From: Gramella sp. AN32
Lineage (GTDB): Bacteria; Bacteroidota; Bacteroidia; Flavobacteriales; Flavobacteriaceae
Direction: 5' to 3'
DNA length: 48,065 bases
NCBI RefSeq assembly: GCF_023718305.1
Contig: NZ_QEYO01000025.1
Coordinates: 1 to 48,065, forward strand
Shown in pieces: positions 8,109 to 16,550 of the stretch (positions are counted from its first letter, which is position 1; each line of letters starts with the position of its first letter). The notes under the pieces were generated by a model. The model saw nothing but the letters and a program-made list of their open reading frames with translations, was not told the origin of the DNA and did no database searches. Made by a program: the position numbers and the translations under genes.

Positions 8109-8588
8109 TTATTTATAGTCTTTAATCTTCCGCTTAAGACGTTGCACCGCCCGGAAAACCGTCATGTCTGAAACTTTATAATTCTCTGCGATTTTTGATA
8201 TAGGAATTCCTTTTCTTTGACTAACTAATGCAGAATAGGTTTGATCTTTGGTAAGTTTACTCAACTTCAAGTCATTTTCGAACTTTCTTTCCGGTGAGAT
8301 TAGATGCTTTTTGCTCCAATAAAGATTGTTTGGATGGAGGTTTTCTATATTGCCGTCTTTGTAAGTGGCATAGTGCCGTCCTTCCGGAATGGGGCCTCCA
8401 TAGGTTTCCAGTATTAATTTGGGCACCGAATATTGGGAATGATTGAAATAAACAATCTTCAGTATTTTTCCTGTTTTTCCCCTGTGATCCTTAATATTTA
8501 ATGATTTTTCGTTGTACTTAACTTCAGATCCGTCTGCCTTGATCTGTAAATCACGGAATTTAGGGTGTCGCTTCCATTGGTTGCTCAT
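8109..8588 (-). CDS. HNH-like fold protein with C-terminal HTH
   Basis: Unrecognised 159-residue protein with two visible parts. Residues about 55-95 resemble the HNH module of homing-type nucleases (VPKLILETYGG..., then YKDGNIENLHPNNLYW), matching the usual H-x-DGN-x-x-NN-x-x-NL-x-W pattern, but the catalytic histidines are not evident (YK replaces H-x). The C-terminus (ISKIAENYKVSDMTVFRAVQRL, about 128-149) is a helix-turn-helix of the resolvase/sigma-like type. A reasonable reading is a DNA-binding regulator derived from an HNH nuclease. It stands alone, with a convergent neighbour downstream and 322 bp of non-coding DNA upstream. Confidence 0.65.
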   Translation of the reverse strand: MSNQWKRHPKFRDLQIKADGSEVKYNEKSLNIKDHRGKTGKILKIVYFNHSQYSVPKLILETYGGPIPEGRHYATYKDGNIENLHPNNLYWSKKHLISPERKFENDLKLSKLTKDQTYSALVSQRKGIPISKIAENYKVSDMTVFRAVQRLKRKIKDYK

Positions 8589-8910
8589 TCTTCATCAATT
8601 AAAGTAAACTTCAGTTTATTAGGGGGTTGGTAAAACTAAGCAAAGATAAGTAATGAGTTTTAAATATTATTTCACGAATTTTCAAAGGCTAAATCCTCTC
8701 GTGCAAAGGATTTCAGTATTCAATCATTTTCTGTATTGAAAGGTTATGTAATCGCTATCATTTCCACTGACCTTTTACTAGATGGGCATTTTTTAGGAGC
8801 AAAATTTTTTAATAATCTGAAGTTATTAAGGGCAAAGAAAATAAGAAGCACCAATTATTAAATAGCTACCGATAAATTTGTGCGGAGAATTAGCAGAATG
8901 TTATAAGGAT
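8589..8910. other. Gene-free stretch of 322 bp
   Basis: No ORF of useful length or RNA gene was seen. It holds the upstream region of the HNH-like gene (minus strand) and the 3' flank of the small helical-protein gene. A short inverted repeat (AAACT/AGTTT, about 8605-8618) lies near the HNH-like start codon. Otherwise AT-rich and unremarkable. Confidence 0.5.
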
Positions 8911-9309
8911 TTATAAACTAAGTTTCCAAACATATTGCAATTTTCTAAATTTTTTCAACTCTCTACGCAAAAGTTTTACGAAATCGGTTCCATTGCAACT
9001 GGAAAGCTCTAATCTTTCACAGTTCTTGTATAGGATATCTGTAAGCCGACCAACTGTTGCGGCGTAATTCAATTTAGAATCAGATAGATTTGCTTTCTCT
9101 GCATTTTCAATATTAGGTATAAGGGAAAGTGACTGGCGAATGATATCGCCGGTAAAATAAATTTTAGAATCTTCGGTTTCCCTTTCATTCAAAACTGCCA
9201 TTTCAGGAATAAGATAATCAGAAATATTTCGGGTAAGATGAATTATTTCCTTTGCTTTTCTGTACAATGGTGAATAATAAAGCTCCGAACTGGAAAATTT
9301 ATAGGCCAT
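8911..9309 (-). CDS. Small helical protein, possibly four-helix-bundle (IVP/Avd-like)
   Basis: A 132-residue protein I do not recognise with certainty. It is predicted all-helical, without signal peptide or membrane segment. The middle (DIIRQSLSLIPNIENAEKAN) loosely resembles the IRRAAVSIPxNIAEG motif of four-helix-bundle proteins related to the 23S rRNA intervening-sequence protein and the Avd proteins of retroelements; that match is weak. The basic C-terminus (KLLRRELKKFRKLQYVW) could bind nucleic acid. It is divergent from the Lrp-type regulator 115 bp away. No reverse transcriptase is nearby, so an Avd role has no support from context. Confidence 0.6.
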   Translation of the reverse strand: MAYKFSSSELYYSPLYRKAKEIIHLTRNISDYLIPEMAVLNERETEDSKIYFTGDIIRQSLSLIPNIENAEKANLSDSKLNYAATVGRLTDILYKNCERLELSSCNGTDFVKLLRRELKKFRKLQYVWKLSL

Positions 9310-9423
9310 AGCTTTAATTTTTATTTAAAAGTAATTGTAATTCAATAAACTTGAATTTAAATAATAAGGAAGAATCGAATATTTTATTTTAAATTTAAAG
9401 AATAATAGATTTAATACTTTAAT

Positions 9424-9870
9424 ATGCAAATTGATTCCATTAATTGGGCGATACTCGAATCACTTCAGAAAAATGCACGGGAGTCTTTTTCAGAAATTGG
9501 AAGAAAAGTAGGATTGTCTTCTCCTGCAGTAGCAGAAAGGGTGAAAAAGATGGAAGATGCCGGGGTGATTTTATCCTATCGAACCAAAGTTTCTGCACAT
9601 AAGACGGGATATCAACTTAGGGCAGTAATTACGTTAAAAGCCTTTACGGGTAGATTAAAGGCTTTTCTGGAAAACATTAAAAACTTTAAAGAGGTAAGAA
9701 ATTGTTATCGAATCACCGGTAATGAAAATATAATTATGGAAGTAGTACTTCATGACCAACTTCATTTAGAAAGGCTTATTGATAAGCTTATTACCTATGG
9801 GGAAACGAGGACTAATATTGTTTTGTCGAATGTCATTGAAGATCAGCCTATTCAGCAAAGAATATTATAA
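9424..9870 (+). CDS. Lrp/AsnC family transcriptional regulator
   Basis: A 148-residue feast/famine regulator. The N-terminal winged HTH (residues about 3-60) is clear: DSINWAILESLQKNARESFSEIGRKVGLSSPAVAERVKKMEDAG. The C-terminal RAM effector domain follows (about 68-140), including the V-x-NCYRITGNENIIMEVV strand pattern. Family members bind amino acids as oligomers and control amino acid metabolism. The target here is unknown; divergence from the small helical-protein gene makes autoregulation or control of that neighbour possible. Confidence 0.93.
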   Translation: MQIDSINWAILESLQKNARESFSEIGRKVGLSSPAVAERVKKMEDAGVILSYRTKVSAHKTGYQLRAVITLKAFTGRLKAFLENIKNFKEVRNCYRITGNENIIMEVVLHDQLHLERLIDKLITYGETRTNIVLSNVIEDQPIQQRIL

Positions 9871-10017
9871 ATATGAAAAGTCTCTTTGCTAGTTTTTACA
9901 TAGTTTTAAGGTTAAACAATTCTTTCAATTTTTAACGAATGCTTACCTACAAATTATTTTTTAGTTAAATCAACTCTAATTGTAATTTTTTTAAGATGTA
10001 CACGACAATTACTGAAG

Positions 10018-10025
10018 TACATTTG
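10018..10025 (+). promoter_or_regulatory. Candidate -7 box for the DUF1328-like gene
   Basis: TACATTTG matches TAnnTTTG exactly, 26 bp before the ATG at 10052. No TTG is found at the standard -33 distance. Confidence 0.45.
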
Positions 10026-10051
10026 TACCATAAAAGAATTTAAAAATTATT

Positions 10052-10249
10052 ATGAAAAAGAAAACTCTGTTATTTTTTATTTTAACGTTGATATCAGGAT
10101 TGATTGGATTTACAGGATTGTCTTTTTCAGGAATCGAAGTTATAAGAGTATTATTCCTTGTTTTTGCTGATTTATTGATTATTTCATTAATCTCAAAATG
10201 GTTCTTTCCTGAAAAACCAAAAGTGAAATTGCAAACAATTCAAAAATAA
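10052..10249 (+). CDS. Small two-TM membrane protein, DUF1328/YtjA-like
   Basis: A 65-residue inner-membrane protein with two hydrophobic helices (about 5-25 and 29-51) joined by a short turn, and a basic C-terminal tail. The pattern FFILTLISGLIGFTGLSFSG...RVLFLVFADLLIISLIS fits DUF1328 proteins, small stress-linked membrane proteins of unknown mechanism. Its own -7-like box and a strong terminator make it a monocistronic unit. Confidence 0.75.
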   Translation: MKKKTLLFFILTLISGLIGFTGLSFSGIEVIRVLFLVFADLLIISLISKWFFPEKPKVKLQTIQK

Positions 10250-10285
10250 AATATCGAAAAAATTAGAAAAAGAAAAAGATTAAAC

Positions 10286-10315
10286 CCTGTATGCTAGCCA
10301 TACAGGTTTTTTTTT
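10286..10315 (+). terminator. Rho-independent terminator
   Basis: A perfect 8-bp stem (CCTGTATG / CATACAGG), 5-nt loop and nine T residues, 36 bp after the DUF1328-like stop codon. Confidence 0.9.
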
Positions 10316-10363
10316 GGAATAATTAATGATTCAATTCTTATATTTAGAAAACAACTTATTTCC

Positions 10364-11770
10364 ATGAAAAACTTTCTGCTAAGCATTTTTGTGATTTCTT
10401 CTTTCCTTGCCAATGCCCAGGACTTTCGATTTATAAAAGGATCGGTTACAGATTCCCTTCCTATAAATCTTGAAAAAAGCGCAACTTTTGCACTATTTGC
10501 ACCCTCAAATTATACTTCAGAAAAAGAATGGCCGGTACTATTTGTTTTTGATCCTTTGGGAAGAGGTAAGTCAAGTGCTAATCTTTTTAGGAACGTAGCA
10601 GAAAATCAGGGTTACCTAATAATTTCTTCAAATATCAACATTAAAGAAAAACCACTAGATAGCGTAGTAAATATGGCTACCACGATGTTTAATACCGTTT
10701 TTAAAAGTCTCCCTGTTAATAAGCAAATGGTCTATTCTGCTGGTTTGAGCGAGGGGGCACAAATAGCTTCAAGCCTTCCTATATTCTATCCAGATGTTTC
10801 AGGGGTATTAGCGATTGGGAATTCACTTTTAGATAGAAAATCCATAAATAAGAAGAAACCTTTTATGTTTATTGCGATGGGGGGGAAAAGGGATTATATG
10901 ATCTATGAAATGGAACTTTATCTAAAGTTTTTTGATGATATCGATTTTCCAACCGATGTTTATTATTACGATGGGAAGGAAGATGAATGGCCTGATCCTC
11001 AAATTTTGGAGAATGCAGTATCGTCTTTCAGTTTACAGGCGGTGAAAGATGGCCATAGAACAAAAGATGAAAACTTCGTGGCAATCCTTTACAAATCTCA
11101 GGTAGACTATGCCGAAAGATTAAGAAGGCAGCTCAATTATTATGATTCTTATGAGGTTTTGGAAAGAATTGAAAAAAGGTTTGAAGATTTTGGCTACGAA
11201 GATCAAACTGAAGATATGCTTAAGGAATTAAAGCGGAGTGACGGTTTTAAAAAGCAACGCAACAACTTCAGGCAAATCACCTCTTATGAAAGAACGCAAC
11301 AGGATGAATACGAATATCTTTTGAAAAATGATATTTATAATGCCGATTTTCAAAATATTGGATGGTGGGCTTATCAAATTGATGAGATTGATAAAATTAT
11401 AGATAATTCCGATGCCTTAAAGTCGAATATGGCTTCCCGTTTAAAAGGATATTTGGATTTTATAACTAAAAAGAATTTCGACCAGATAATAGCCAGCAAT
11501 GCAGGCATAGATTATAAGATATATATAAGTGTTCTTAGAACAGCCATCAATAAAAGTGATCCTGAAGCTTACTTAAAAATTATTTCCCTTGCGGGTGCAG
11601 ATGGCGATGATCAAACTGCTTTATTATATCTGGAGGACCTCTTAAAAACCGGGTTTTCAGATATAGAAGCACTTTACAATATCCCGGGGGCATTGAATCT
11701 CACTTTTACAAAAGAATACAATGCACTGATCAAGCAATATTTGGGAGAGTCAAAATACTTTAACGACTAA
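10364..11770 (+). CDS. Secreted alpha/beta-hydrolase-like protein
   Basis: A 468-residue protein with a signal peptide (MKNFLLSIFVISSFLANAQ, cleavage after NAQ). Residues about 30-230 look like a PHB-depolymerase/esterase-like alpha/beta hydrolase: WPVLFVFDPLGRG, then GLSEGA, a GxSxG nucleophile elbow with Ser about 129, and FIAMGGKRD. The rest is helical and TPR-like, ending near EYNALIKQYLG. The substrate is unknown. The gene follows the terminator at 10286-10315; a weak -7-like TATATTTA lies at 10339-10346. Its last 11 bp overlap the convergent MFS gene. Confidence 0.75.
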   Translation: MKNFLLSIFVISSFLANAQDFRFIKGSVTDSLPINLEKSATFALFAPSNYTSEKEWPVLFVFDPLGRGKSSANLFRNVAENQGYLIISSNINIKEKPLDSVVNMATTMFNTVFKSLPVNKQMVYSAGLSEGAQIASSLPIFYPDVSGVLAIGNSLLDRKSINKKKPFMFIAMGGKRDYMIYEMELYLKFFDDIDFPTDVYYYDGKEDEWPDPQILENAVSSFSLQAVKDGHRTKDENFVAILYKSQVDYAERLRRQLNYYDSYEVLERIEKRFEDFGYEDQTEDMLKELKRSDGFKKQRNNFRQITSYERTQQDEYEYLLKNDIYNADFQNIGWWAYQIDEIDKIIDNSDALKSNMASRLKGYLDFITKKNFDQIIASNAGIDYKIYISVLRTAINKSDPEAYLKIISLAGADGDDQTALLYLEDLLKTGFSDIEALYNIPGALNLTFTKEYNALIKQYLGESKYFND

Positions 11771-12977
11771 TCTCGATAGTTTCTTTTTCCAACTTCTTCC
11801 GAAGAATTAAAAGCAACAATATCCCAATAATTGCTAATCCTAACATGATATACCAGGTGAAGGCAAATCCAAAATTACCTATTAAGTGCATTCCTGAATT
11901 ATGCCCAAAGATATGGCTTATAGAAAATGCAATACTATATAAAGCCATATAGGAACCTTTCTTCTTCCCATCAGACCTGCTCAGGGCAAAAGTGTTTGAA
12001 AAGGGAAATGCGATCATTTCTCCGATAGTCAGGAAGAGCATTCCAACGATTAAAATTCCTATCCAACCGGTTAAATTTAGGAGCAAAAAGCTGATTCCGC
12101 AGAGAAGAAAGCCTAAAATCACATTCATTAACGCTGATAATTTTGTGTTTTCCAGATATTTGATCAAAGGCATTTCGAAAAGGAAAATGATAAGACCATT
12201 TAAACCCATTAATAATCCAATATGAAATTCATCTAATTGATGGACTTCAGCATAAAATAATGGCATTGTTGAAAAATACTGCACGAAAATAAAACCGAAG
12301 AGGATCATCGTGAAAATGAACAATAAATAAGATCTATCTGAAAATGCGGATTGACTGCTGGTAATAGGTGCCTCTACCTCCTCTACAGATTTTTTAGGAT
12401 GCAAAAGTTTAAGCAATAATAATCCTGCGATAAGACAGGTGATCCCATCTACCCAGAATAATCCCCCATAACCAATATGGGCAATAATCAATCCGCCAAC
12501 GGCAGGACCTGCGGAAAAACCAAGATTAATGGCAAGTCGAATTAAAGTGACAGATCTTGTCCTATTTTGAGGTTTGCTATATGCGCTAATCGCCACGAAT
12601 ACTGCGGGTCGAAACATATCTGCGACGCACATTACCAGGTATATCCCCAGGCAAATCGTCCAGAAAGTATCCGGAACCTGAAGCAAAACGAAAAAAAGCG
12701 ACGAACCAATCAAACTTATCGCCATAGTGCGATAATGGCCAATTTTGTCGGTTAGCCACCCGCCAATCCAGGAACCGGTAACCGAGCCAAGTCCAAAAAA
12801 GCTTAAAATCCAACCTACCTGTTCCAGGCTAAAATCCAGGCTTTTGGTTAGATAAAGGGATAAAAAAGGAATTACCATAGTTCCTGCCCTGTTGATCAAA
12901 GTAATCAAAGAGAGCAGCCAAATTTCCTTGCGGAGTCCTGTGAATGAACCCAGATAGGATTGGTAAAGTTTATTCAT
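11760..12977 (-). CDS. MFS transporter (drug/metabolite exporter type)
   Basis: A 405-residue polytopic inner-membrane protein with about 12 hydrophobic segments. The MFS motif A appears in the TM2-TM3 loop (GGWLTDKIGHYRTM), preceded by the GSVTGSWIGG segment. The central loop (about 195-215) separates the two six-helix halves. The MdtG/MdtH-like layout suggests proton-driven export, but the substrate cannot be told. Its 3' end overlaps the hydrolase-like gene by 11 bp tail to tail. It shares a palindromic promoter region with the divergent DUF1684 gene. Confidence 0.9.
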   Translation of the reverse strand: MNKLYQSYLGSFTGLRKEIWLLSLITLINRAGTMVIPFLSLYLTKSLDFSLEQVGWILSFFGLGSVTGSWIGGWLTDKIGHYRTMAISLIGSSLFFVLLQVPDTFWTICLGIYLVMCVADMFRPAVFVAISAYSKPQNRTRSVTLIRLAINLGFSAGPAVGGLIIAHIGYGGLFWVDGITCLIAGLLLLKLLHPKKSVEEVEAPITSSQSAFSDRSYLLFIFTMILFGFIFVQYFSTMPLFYAEVHQLDEFHIGLLMGLNGLIIFLFEMPLIKYLENTKLSALMNVILGFLLCGISFLLLNLTGWIGILIVGMLFLTIGEMIAFPFSNTFALSRSDGKKKGSYMALYSIAFSISHIFGHNSGMHLIGNFGFAFTWYIMLGLAIIGILLLLILRKKLEKETIEISR

Positions 12978-12993
12978 GAATGCCGTTATACCC

Positions 12994-13012
12994 CAAAATT
13001 AGATTAATTTTG
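12994..13012. promoter_or_regulatory. Palindrome containing two divergent -7 boxes
   Basis: CAAAATTAGATTAATTTTG is a perfect inverted repeat (8-bp arms, 3-bp centre). The right arm is TAATTTTG, a match to TAnnTTTG for the rightward DUF1684 gene (ATG 13056). The left arm read on the other strand is the same box for the leftward MFS gene (ATG 12977). It may be back-to-back promoters, an operator, or both. Confidence 0.5.
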
Positions 13013-13055
13013 AACTTTATGATGACTATTTTTAAACACTTTCTAAAAAATTGCC

Positions 13056-13670
13056 ATGAGACATTATAAGCTTCAGGTATTTATCACTTTACTTTTTATG
13101 GGAACCTTGGTTTATGCCCAGCATTCTGACTATACTCTTTCTTCGGAAGAATTTCAGAAGCAATTAAATGAATCCTATTATGATGCGGAAGAATCTCCTT
13201 TAGAGCCCGAAGACCTGAAGAATTTTGAAGGTCTTGAATTTTTTGAAATCGACGAAAAGTATAAAGTGAAAGCCAAATTTGTAAGAACCCCTGCGGAACC
13301 TCCTTTTGTCATGAAAACGAGTACAGATAGACTGCCGATCTATGTGAAATATGGAGAGCTTTATTTCAGCTTAAACGGAAAGGATCTAAAACTAAATGTT
13401 TATCAAAGTCAGGATTTGGGCAGAGATCCAGAATATGCCAATTATTTGTTTATTCCCTTCACCGATCTGTCGAATGGGGATCTCACTTATGATAATGGCA
13501 GATATCTGGACTTTCAAATTCCGGAAGGAGAAGATATCACTTTAGATTTTAACAAGGCTTATAATCCTTATTGCGCCTATAGCGGCAGGTATTCCTGTCC
13601 CGTTCCCCCGAAGGAAAATTTTCTTGAAACAGAAATACTTGCCGGCGTAAAGGCTTATAAAGAGCATTAA
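13056..13670 (+). CDS. DUF1684 family secreted protein
   Basis: A 204-residue protein with a signal peptide (cleavage near AQHSDY, residue about 22). The body matches DUF1684: the LEPEDLKNFEGLEFFEIDEKYKV opening, the YGELYFSLNGKDLKLNVYQ strand pair, the LFIPFTDLSNGDLTYDNGRYLDF segment and the diagnostic C-terminal NPYCAYSGRYSCPVPPKEN. The family has no established function; the cysteines near the C-terminus are conserved. Its end overlaps the convergent porin gene by 4 bp. Confidence 0.92.
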   Translation: MRHYKLQVFITLLFMGTLVYAQHSDYTLSSEEFQKQLNESYYDAEESPLEPEDLKNFEGLEFFEIDEKYKVKAKFVRTPAEPPFVMKTSTDRLPIYVKYGELYFSLNGKDLKLNVYQSQDLGRDPEYANYLFIPFTDLSNGDLTYDNGRYLDFQIPEGEDITLDFNKAYNPYCAYSGRYSCPVPPKENFLETEILAGVKAYKEH

Positions 13671-14770
13671 AAGGCGTAAATAGCAGCTACCAGAAAGGAA
13701 GCAAGATTGCTATCCGGATTTAAATCATTATCCAAAAATGCAGGAAAATCATCAGAAACACTATCAAGTCTTAACTCGGGTTTGATCATCAAACTTCCCA
13801 CGGTGTAATTTCCGGTTAAGGTAAACGCGGTAATGCTGGTATTAGCGTCATAGATAACCGCGCCATCTTCCAATCCTTTAAAATATTCCGCTCTTAGGCC
13901 CAGCCCAAAACTATCTGTAAGGGAAACCTGGGGATATAGGGCAGCTCCATAAAAACCAGTCCCATCTGTGGTTTGGTAGGTTGTATTTAAGCCAAGATAG
14001 AAAGCATCAGTTAAATTCCATCCCGTGGTTAGATCTACCTGGAATAACGCATCGTCTGAAAGGCTTTGTTCCCCGTATAATAAATTCAGATAAGCACTAC
14101 CACCATCATTACTGTATCCCAATTGTCCTCCAAAAGAATATTTTCCAATGGGATTATATTCAGTATAATCTGTTGGGTTCATCACGGCCAGCATCCCCGT
14201 CCAGTTATCATCAAAACTGAAATCAGCTTTTAATCCCGTATGGGAAAAAGGTCCGTAAGAGAACATATAAGAAGTAGAATAATTAAAATTCCCCACGGGT
14301 GAAATCACTTCGTATCCCAAAAATGTATTCCAGTTTCCCAGGGTAAATTTCAAGGCATCGTTCACTTTATAATATACATACAACTGGTTTACAATATTGG
14401 TTGAGGGAGCTGAAAGGAATACGGCATCTTCACCGCGAGGCCCAAAAACAAGGTCGGCCACAAAACCAACTTTATCGTTTTCATAGCCAAGTATAACATT
14501 GGCCATTCCAAAGGAGAAGCCGGGATCATTGGCGAATGATGTGGCTGGTGCTTCTGGTGAGGCAACGAGTAAGCTAGGTTCAGCAGGATTATATACATCT
14601 TCATTTAAACCATTGAAATTGGTTCGGAAATAAGCATCCACACTACCGTTAATACTAAATTTTGGTGTGTCCTCTTCAGGTGTTTCCTGAGAGAGGGCAT
14701 TGGTACAAAGGGTAAATAGACCCGAAAAAACGATAAATTTCCCTAATTTTGAAAAGTTAATTGCTTTCAT
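13667..14770 (-). CDS. Outer-membrane porin, BBP2 (OmpL-like) type
   Basis: A 367-residue outer-membrane beta-barrel protein with an N-terminal signal peptide ending near LSQ (about residue 28). Alternating hydrophobic strands with aromatic girdles run to the last residue (SFLVAAIYAF, ending in Phe as barrels do). The opening (KFSINGSVDAYFRTNFNG) and the ANVILGYENDKVGFVADLVFGPRGEDA stretch fit the BBP2 family. It follows amt and P-II on the same strand, so it probably lets ammonium or other nitrogen solutes across the outer membrane. A hairpin between amt and this gene may lower its expression relative to amt. Confidence 0.85.
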   Translation of the reverse strand: MKAINFSKLGKFIVFSGLFTLCTNALSQETPEEDTPKFSINGSVDAYFRTNFNGLNEDVYNPAEPSLLVASPEAPATSFANDPGFSFGMANVILGYENDKVGFVADLVFGPRGEDAVFLSAPSTNIVNQLYVYYKVNDALKFTLGNWNTFLGYEVISPVGNFNYSTSYMFSYGPFSHTGLKADFSFDDNWTGMLAVMNPTDYTEYNPIGKYSFGGQLGYSNDGGSAYLNLLYGEQSLSDDALFQVDLTTGWNLTDAFYLGLNTTYQTTDGTGFYGAALYPQVSLTDSFGLGLRAEYFKGLEDGAVIYDANTSITAFTLTGNYTVGSLMIKPELRLDSVSDDFPAFLDNDLNPDSNLASFLVAAIYAF

Positions 14771-14851
14771 AATTCAATTGGTTAATTGTTATTTATTTGT
14801 TTAGAAGCGAATGATTAATTGTAGTTAATCAAATTTGGAAGTAGTTAATAA

Positions 14852-14879
14852 AACGGAGCGTTCTGCAAAACGCTCCGTT
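14852..14879 (-). terminator. Hairpin between amt and porin, possible attenuator
   Basis: An 11-bp perfect stem (AACGGAGCGTT / AACGCTCCGTT). On the minus strand it is followed by TTTATTA, as expected for termination after amt. Since the porin gene lies just downstream on the same strand, it could act as a partial terminator. Confidence 0.75.
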
Positions 14880-14902
14880 GTCATTTTAAGAATTCCTAAA
14901 AT

Positions 14903-16129
14903 TTATTGCTGATTTAAGCCAAAATCAGGATACGCATCCATTCCATGTTCATGAATATCAAGGCCTTCAGTTTCTTCCTTCGCTGAAACCCTGAGGCCAA
15001 TAGTAATTTTTAATATGTAGAAAATGAGGAAGGAACTTACCACGCATATAGCGGCATAGCATCCAACTCCAATAAGTTGGGTTACAAATTGATCTACTCC
15101 TGCAAGATTTCCGAAGATTCCAACGGCGAGGGTTCCCCATATTCCGCAAATAAGGTGAACGGCCACAGCTCCCACAGGATCATCTAATCTTAATCTATCA
15201 ACAAGGGCAACTCCAAGTACAATAATCACCCCTGCGATCACCCCGATAAGAATGGCATCTGTAGGAGACATTTGATCTGCTCCTGCAGTAATACCAACCA
15301 AACCACCAAGAATTCCATTTAAATACATGGTGATATCATAATTTTTATAAAGTAAAGAAGAGAAAATAAAGGAAGAAACACCTCCTGCTGCTGCTGCCAG
15401 GCAAGTTGTTACCAGGGTTAATGAGGTTAATCCTGGATCTGCTGAAAGTACAGAACCCCCGTTAAATCCAAACCATCCCAACCAAAGGATGATCACACCT
15501 GCAGTGGCCATGGGCATACTATGCCCCGGGAAAGCACCAATTTTACCATCCTTGAATTTTCCAATTCTTGCCCCAAGTAACCAGATTGCAATTAATGCTC
15601 CCCAACCTCCAACGGAGTGTACCAGCGTTGAGCCCGCGAAGTCATAGAATCCCATTTCATCCAGGAATCCACCACCCCATTTCCATGATCCCGCAATAGG
15701 ATAAACTAGTCCTACATAGATGACCACAAAGATCATAAAAGAATTGATCTTGATCCTTTCAGCCACTGCACCAGAAACTATGGTGGCGGCTGTTGCAGCA
15801 AACATTCCCTGGAAAAGGAAATCTGTCCAGTAGGTATAACCTTCGCTGTAGGCCAGATCCAAGGCCCCGTCAACTAATGGAGCACTTAGGCCAAAACCGG
15901 CAAAGCCCAAATAACCATTAAAATCACCGGGATACATGAGGTTAAAACCAAGCAATCCATAAAGCAATAGCCCCATGGTAATGATAAAAACGTTTTTGAA
16001 TAAAATATTGATTGTATTTTTTTGTCTGGTCAATCCAATTTCAAGAAATGCAAACCCAAGGTGCATAAAGAATACGAGTGCCGTACAGATCATCATCCAT
16101 ACGTTATTGATAGTTAATAGTCCTTCCAT
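14903..16129 (-). CDS. amt: Ammonium transporter Amt
   Basis: A 408-residue polytopic protein of the Amt/Rh family, conducting ammonium across the inner membrane. Both pore histidines are visible: in DFAGSTLVHSVGG and in GAVAVHLICGIWGTLA. About 11 membrane helices are seen. The C-terminal cytoplasmic tail ends EEGTEGLDIHEHGMDAYPDF-like (ETEGLDIHEHGMDAYPDF), a typical site for P-II contact. It lies 36 bp after the P-II gene on the same strand, the standard glnK-amtB pairing. Confidence 0.97.
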   Translation of the reverse strand: MEGLLTINNVWMMICTALVFFMHLGFAFLEIGLTRQKNTINILFKNVFIITMGLLLYGLLGFNLMYPGDFNGYLGFAGFGLSAPLVDGALDLAYSEGYTYWTDFLFQGMFAATAATIVSGAVAERIKINSFMIFVVIYVGLVYPIAGSWKWGGGFLDEMGFYDFAGSTLVHSVGGWGALIAIWLLGARIGKFKDGKIGAFPGHSMPMATAGVIILWLGWFGFNGGSVLSADPGLTSLTLVTTCLAAAAGGVSSFIFSSLLYKNYDITMYLNGILGGLVGITAGADQMSPTDAILIGVIAGVIIVLGVALVDRLRLDDPVGAVAVHLICGIWGTLAVGIFGNLAGVDQFVTQLIGVGCYAAICVVSSFLIFYILKITIGLRVSAKEETEGLDIHEHGMDAYPDFGLNQQ

Positions 16130-16165
16130 AATTTTTAGTTAATAGTTTTTAATTCTGCTCAACGC

Positions 16166-16504
16166 TTATTTTAAAGAATCTTCGTCTTCTTCTTTTGTTC
16201 TGATACGATAAGCTTTATCAATGCTTGAAACAAAGATTTTTCCGTCCCCAACCTGTCCCGTATAGGCTGCTTTAAACAAGGTGTCTACGGTTTTCTCCGC
16301 AAAATCATCAGAAACGATAATAGATAAATATCTGCGCTGAATATCTGTGGTGCTATAGCTTACACCTCTGTATACATGCCCCACTTTTTCATTACCAACC
16401 CCGGTAACGTCCCAGTAGCTAAAAAAAGTAACCCCAATGGCATGCAACGCCTCTTTGGTTTCGTCGAATTCCGACTTCCTAATGATTGCTTCAATTTTTT
16501 TCAT
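16166..16504 (-). CDS. glnK: P-II family nitrogen regulatory protein
   Basis: A 112-residue nitrogen signal protein that senses ATP/ADP and 2-oxoglutarate and blocks Amt when nitrogen is plentiful. The start MKKIEAIIRKSEFDETKEAL and the C-terminal TGQVGDGKIFVSSIDKAYRIRT signature are clear. The T-loop (about 35-57) is unusual: it has VGHVYRGVSYSTTDIQRR, is about two residues shorter between GH and YRG than E. coli GlnB, and the Gln39 that helps bind 2-oxoglutarate is not evident. A tyrosine (Tyr50) lies where Tyr51 is uridylylated in E. coli. glnK versus glnB is chosen from the amt linkage. Confidence 0.93.
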   Translation of the reverse strand: MKKIEAIIRKSEFDETKEALHAIGVTFFSYWDVTGVGNEKVGHVYRGVSYSTTDIQRRYLSIIVSDDFAEKTVDTLFKAAYTGQVGDGKIFVSSIDKAYRIRTKEEDEDSLK

Positions 16505-16533
16505 ATGTAAATATTTATTGTTTTTTAATGGTC

Positions 16534-16550
16534 ATATGCAATTCGCATAT
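16534..16550. promoter_or_regulatory. Inverted repeat upstream of glnK, candidate operator
   Basis: A perfect ATATGC/GCATAT repeat with a 5-bp spacer lies 30 bp before the P-II start codon. It could be a regulator binding site or leader structure. A possible -7 box (TAAATTTG on the minus strand, 16615-16622) lies further upstream, giving a long leader of about 100 nt. Confidence 0.35.

Noticed and set aside
8911..9309. Diversity-generating retroelement (Avd-like protein)
   Set aside because: No reverse transcriptase or template/variable repeat pair was found in the window.
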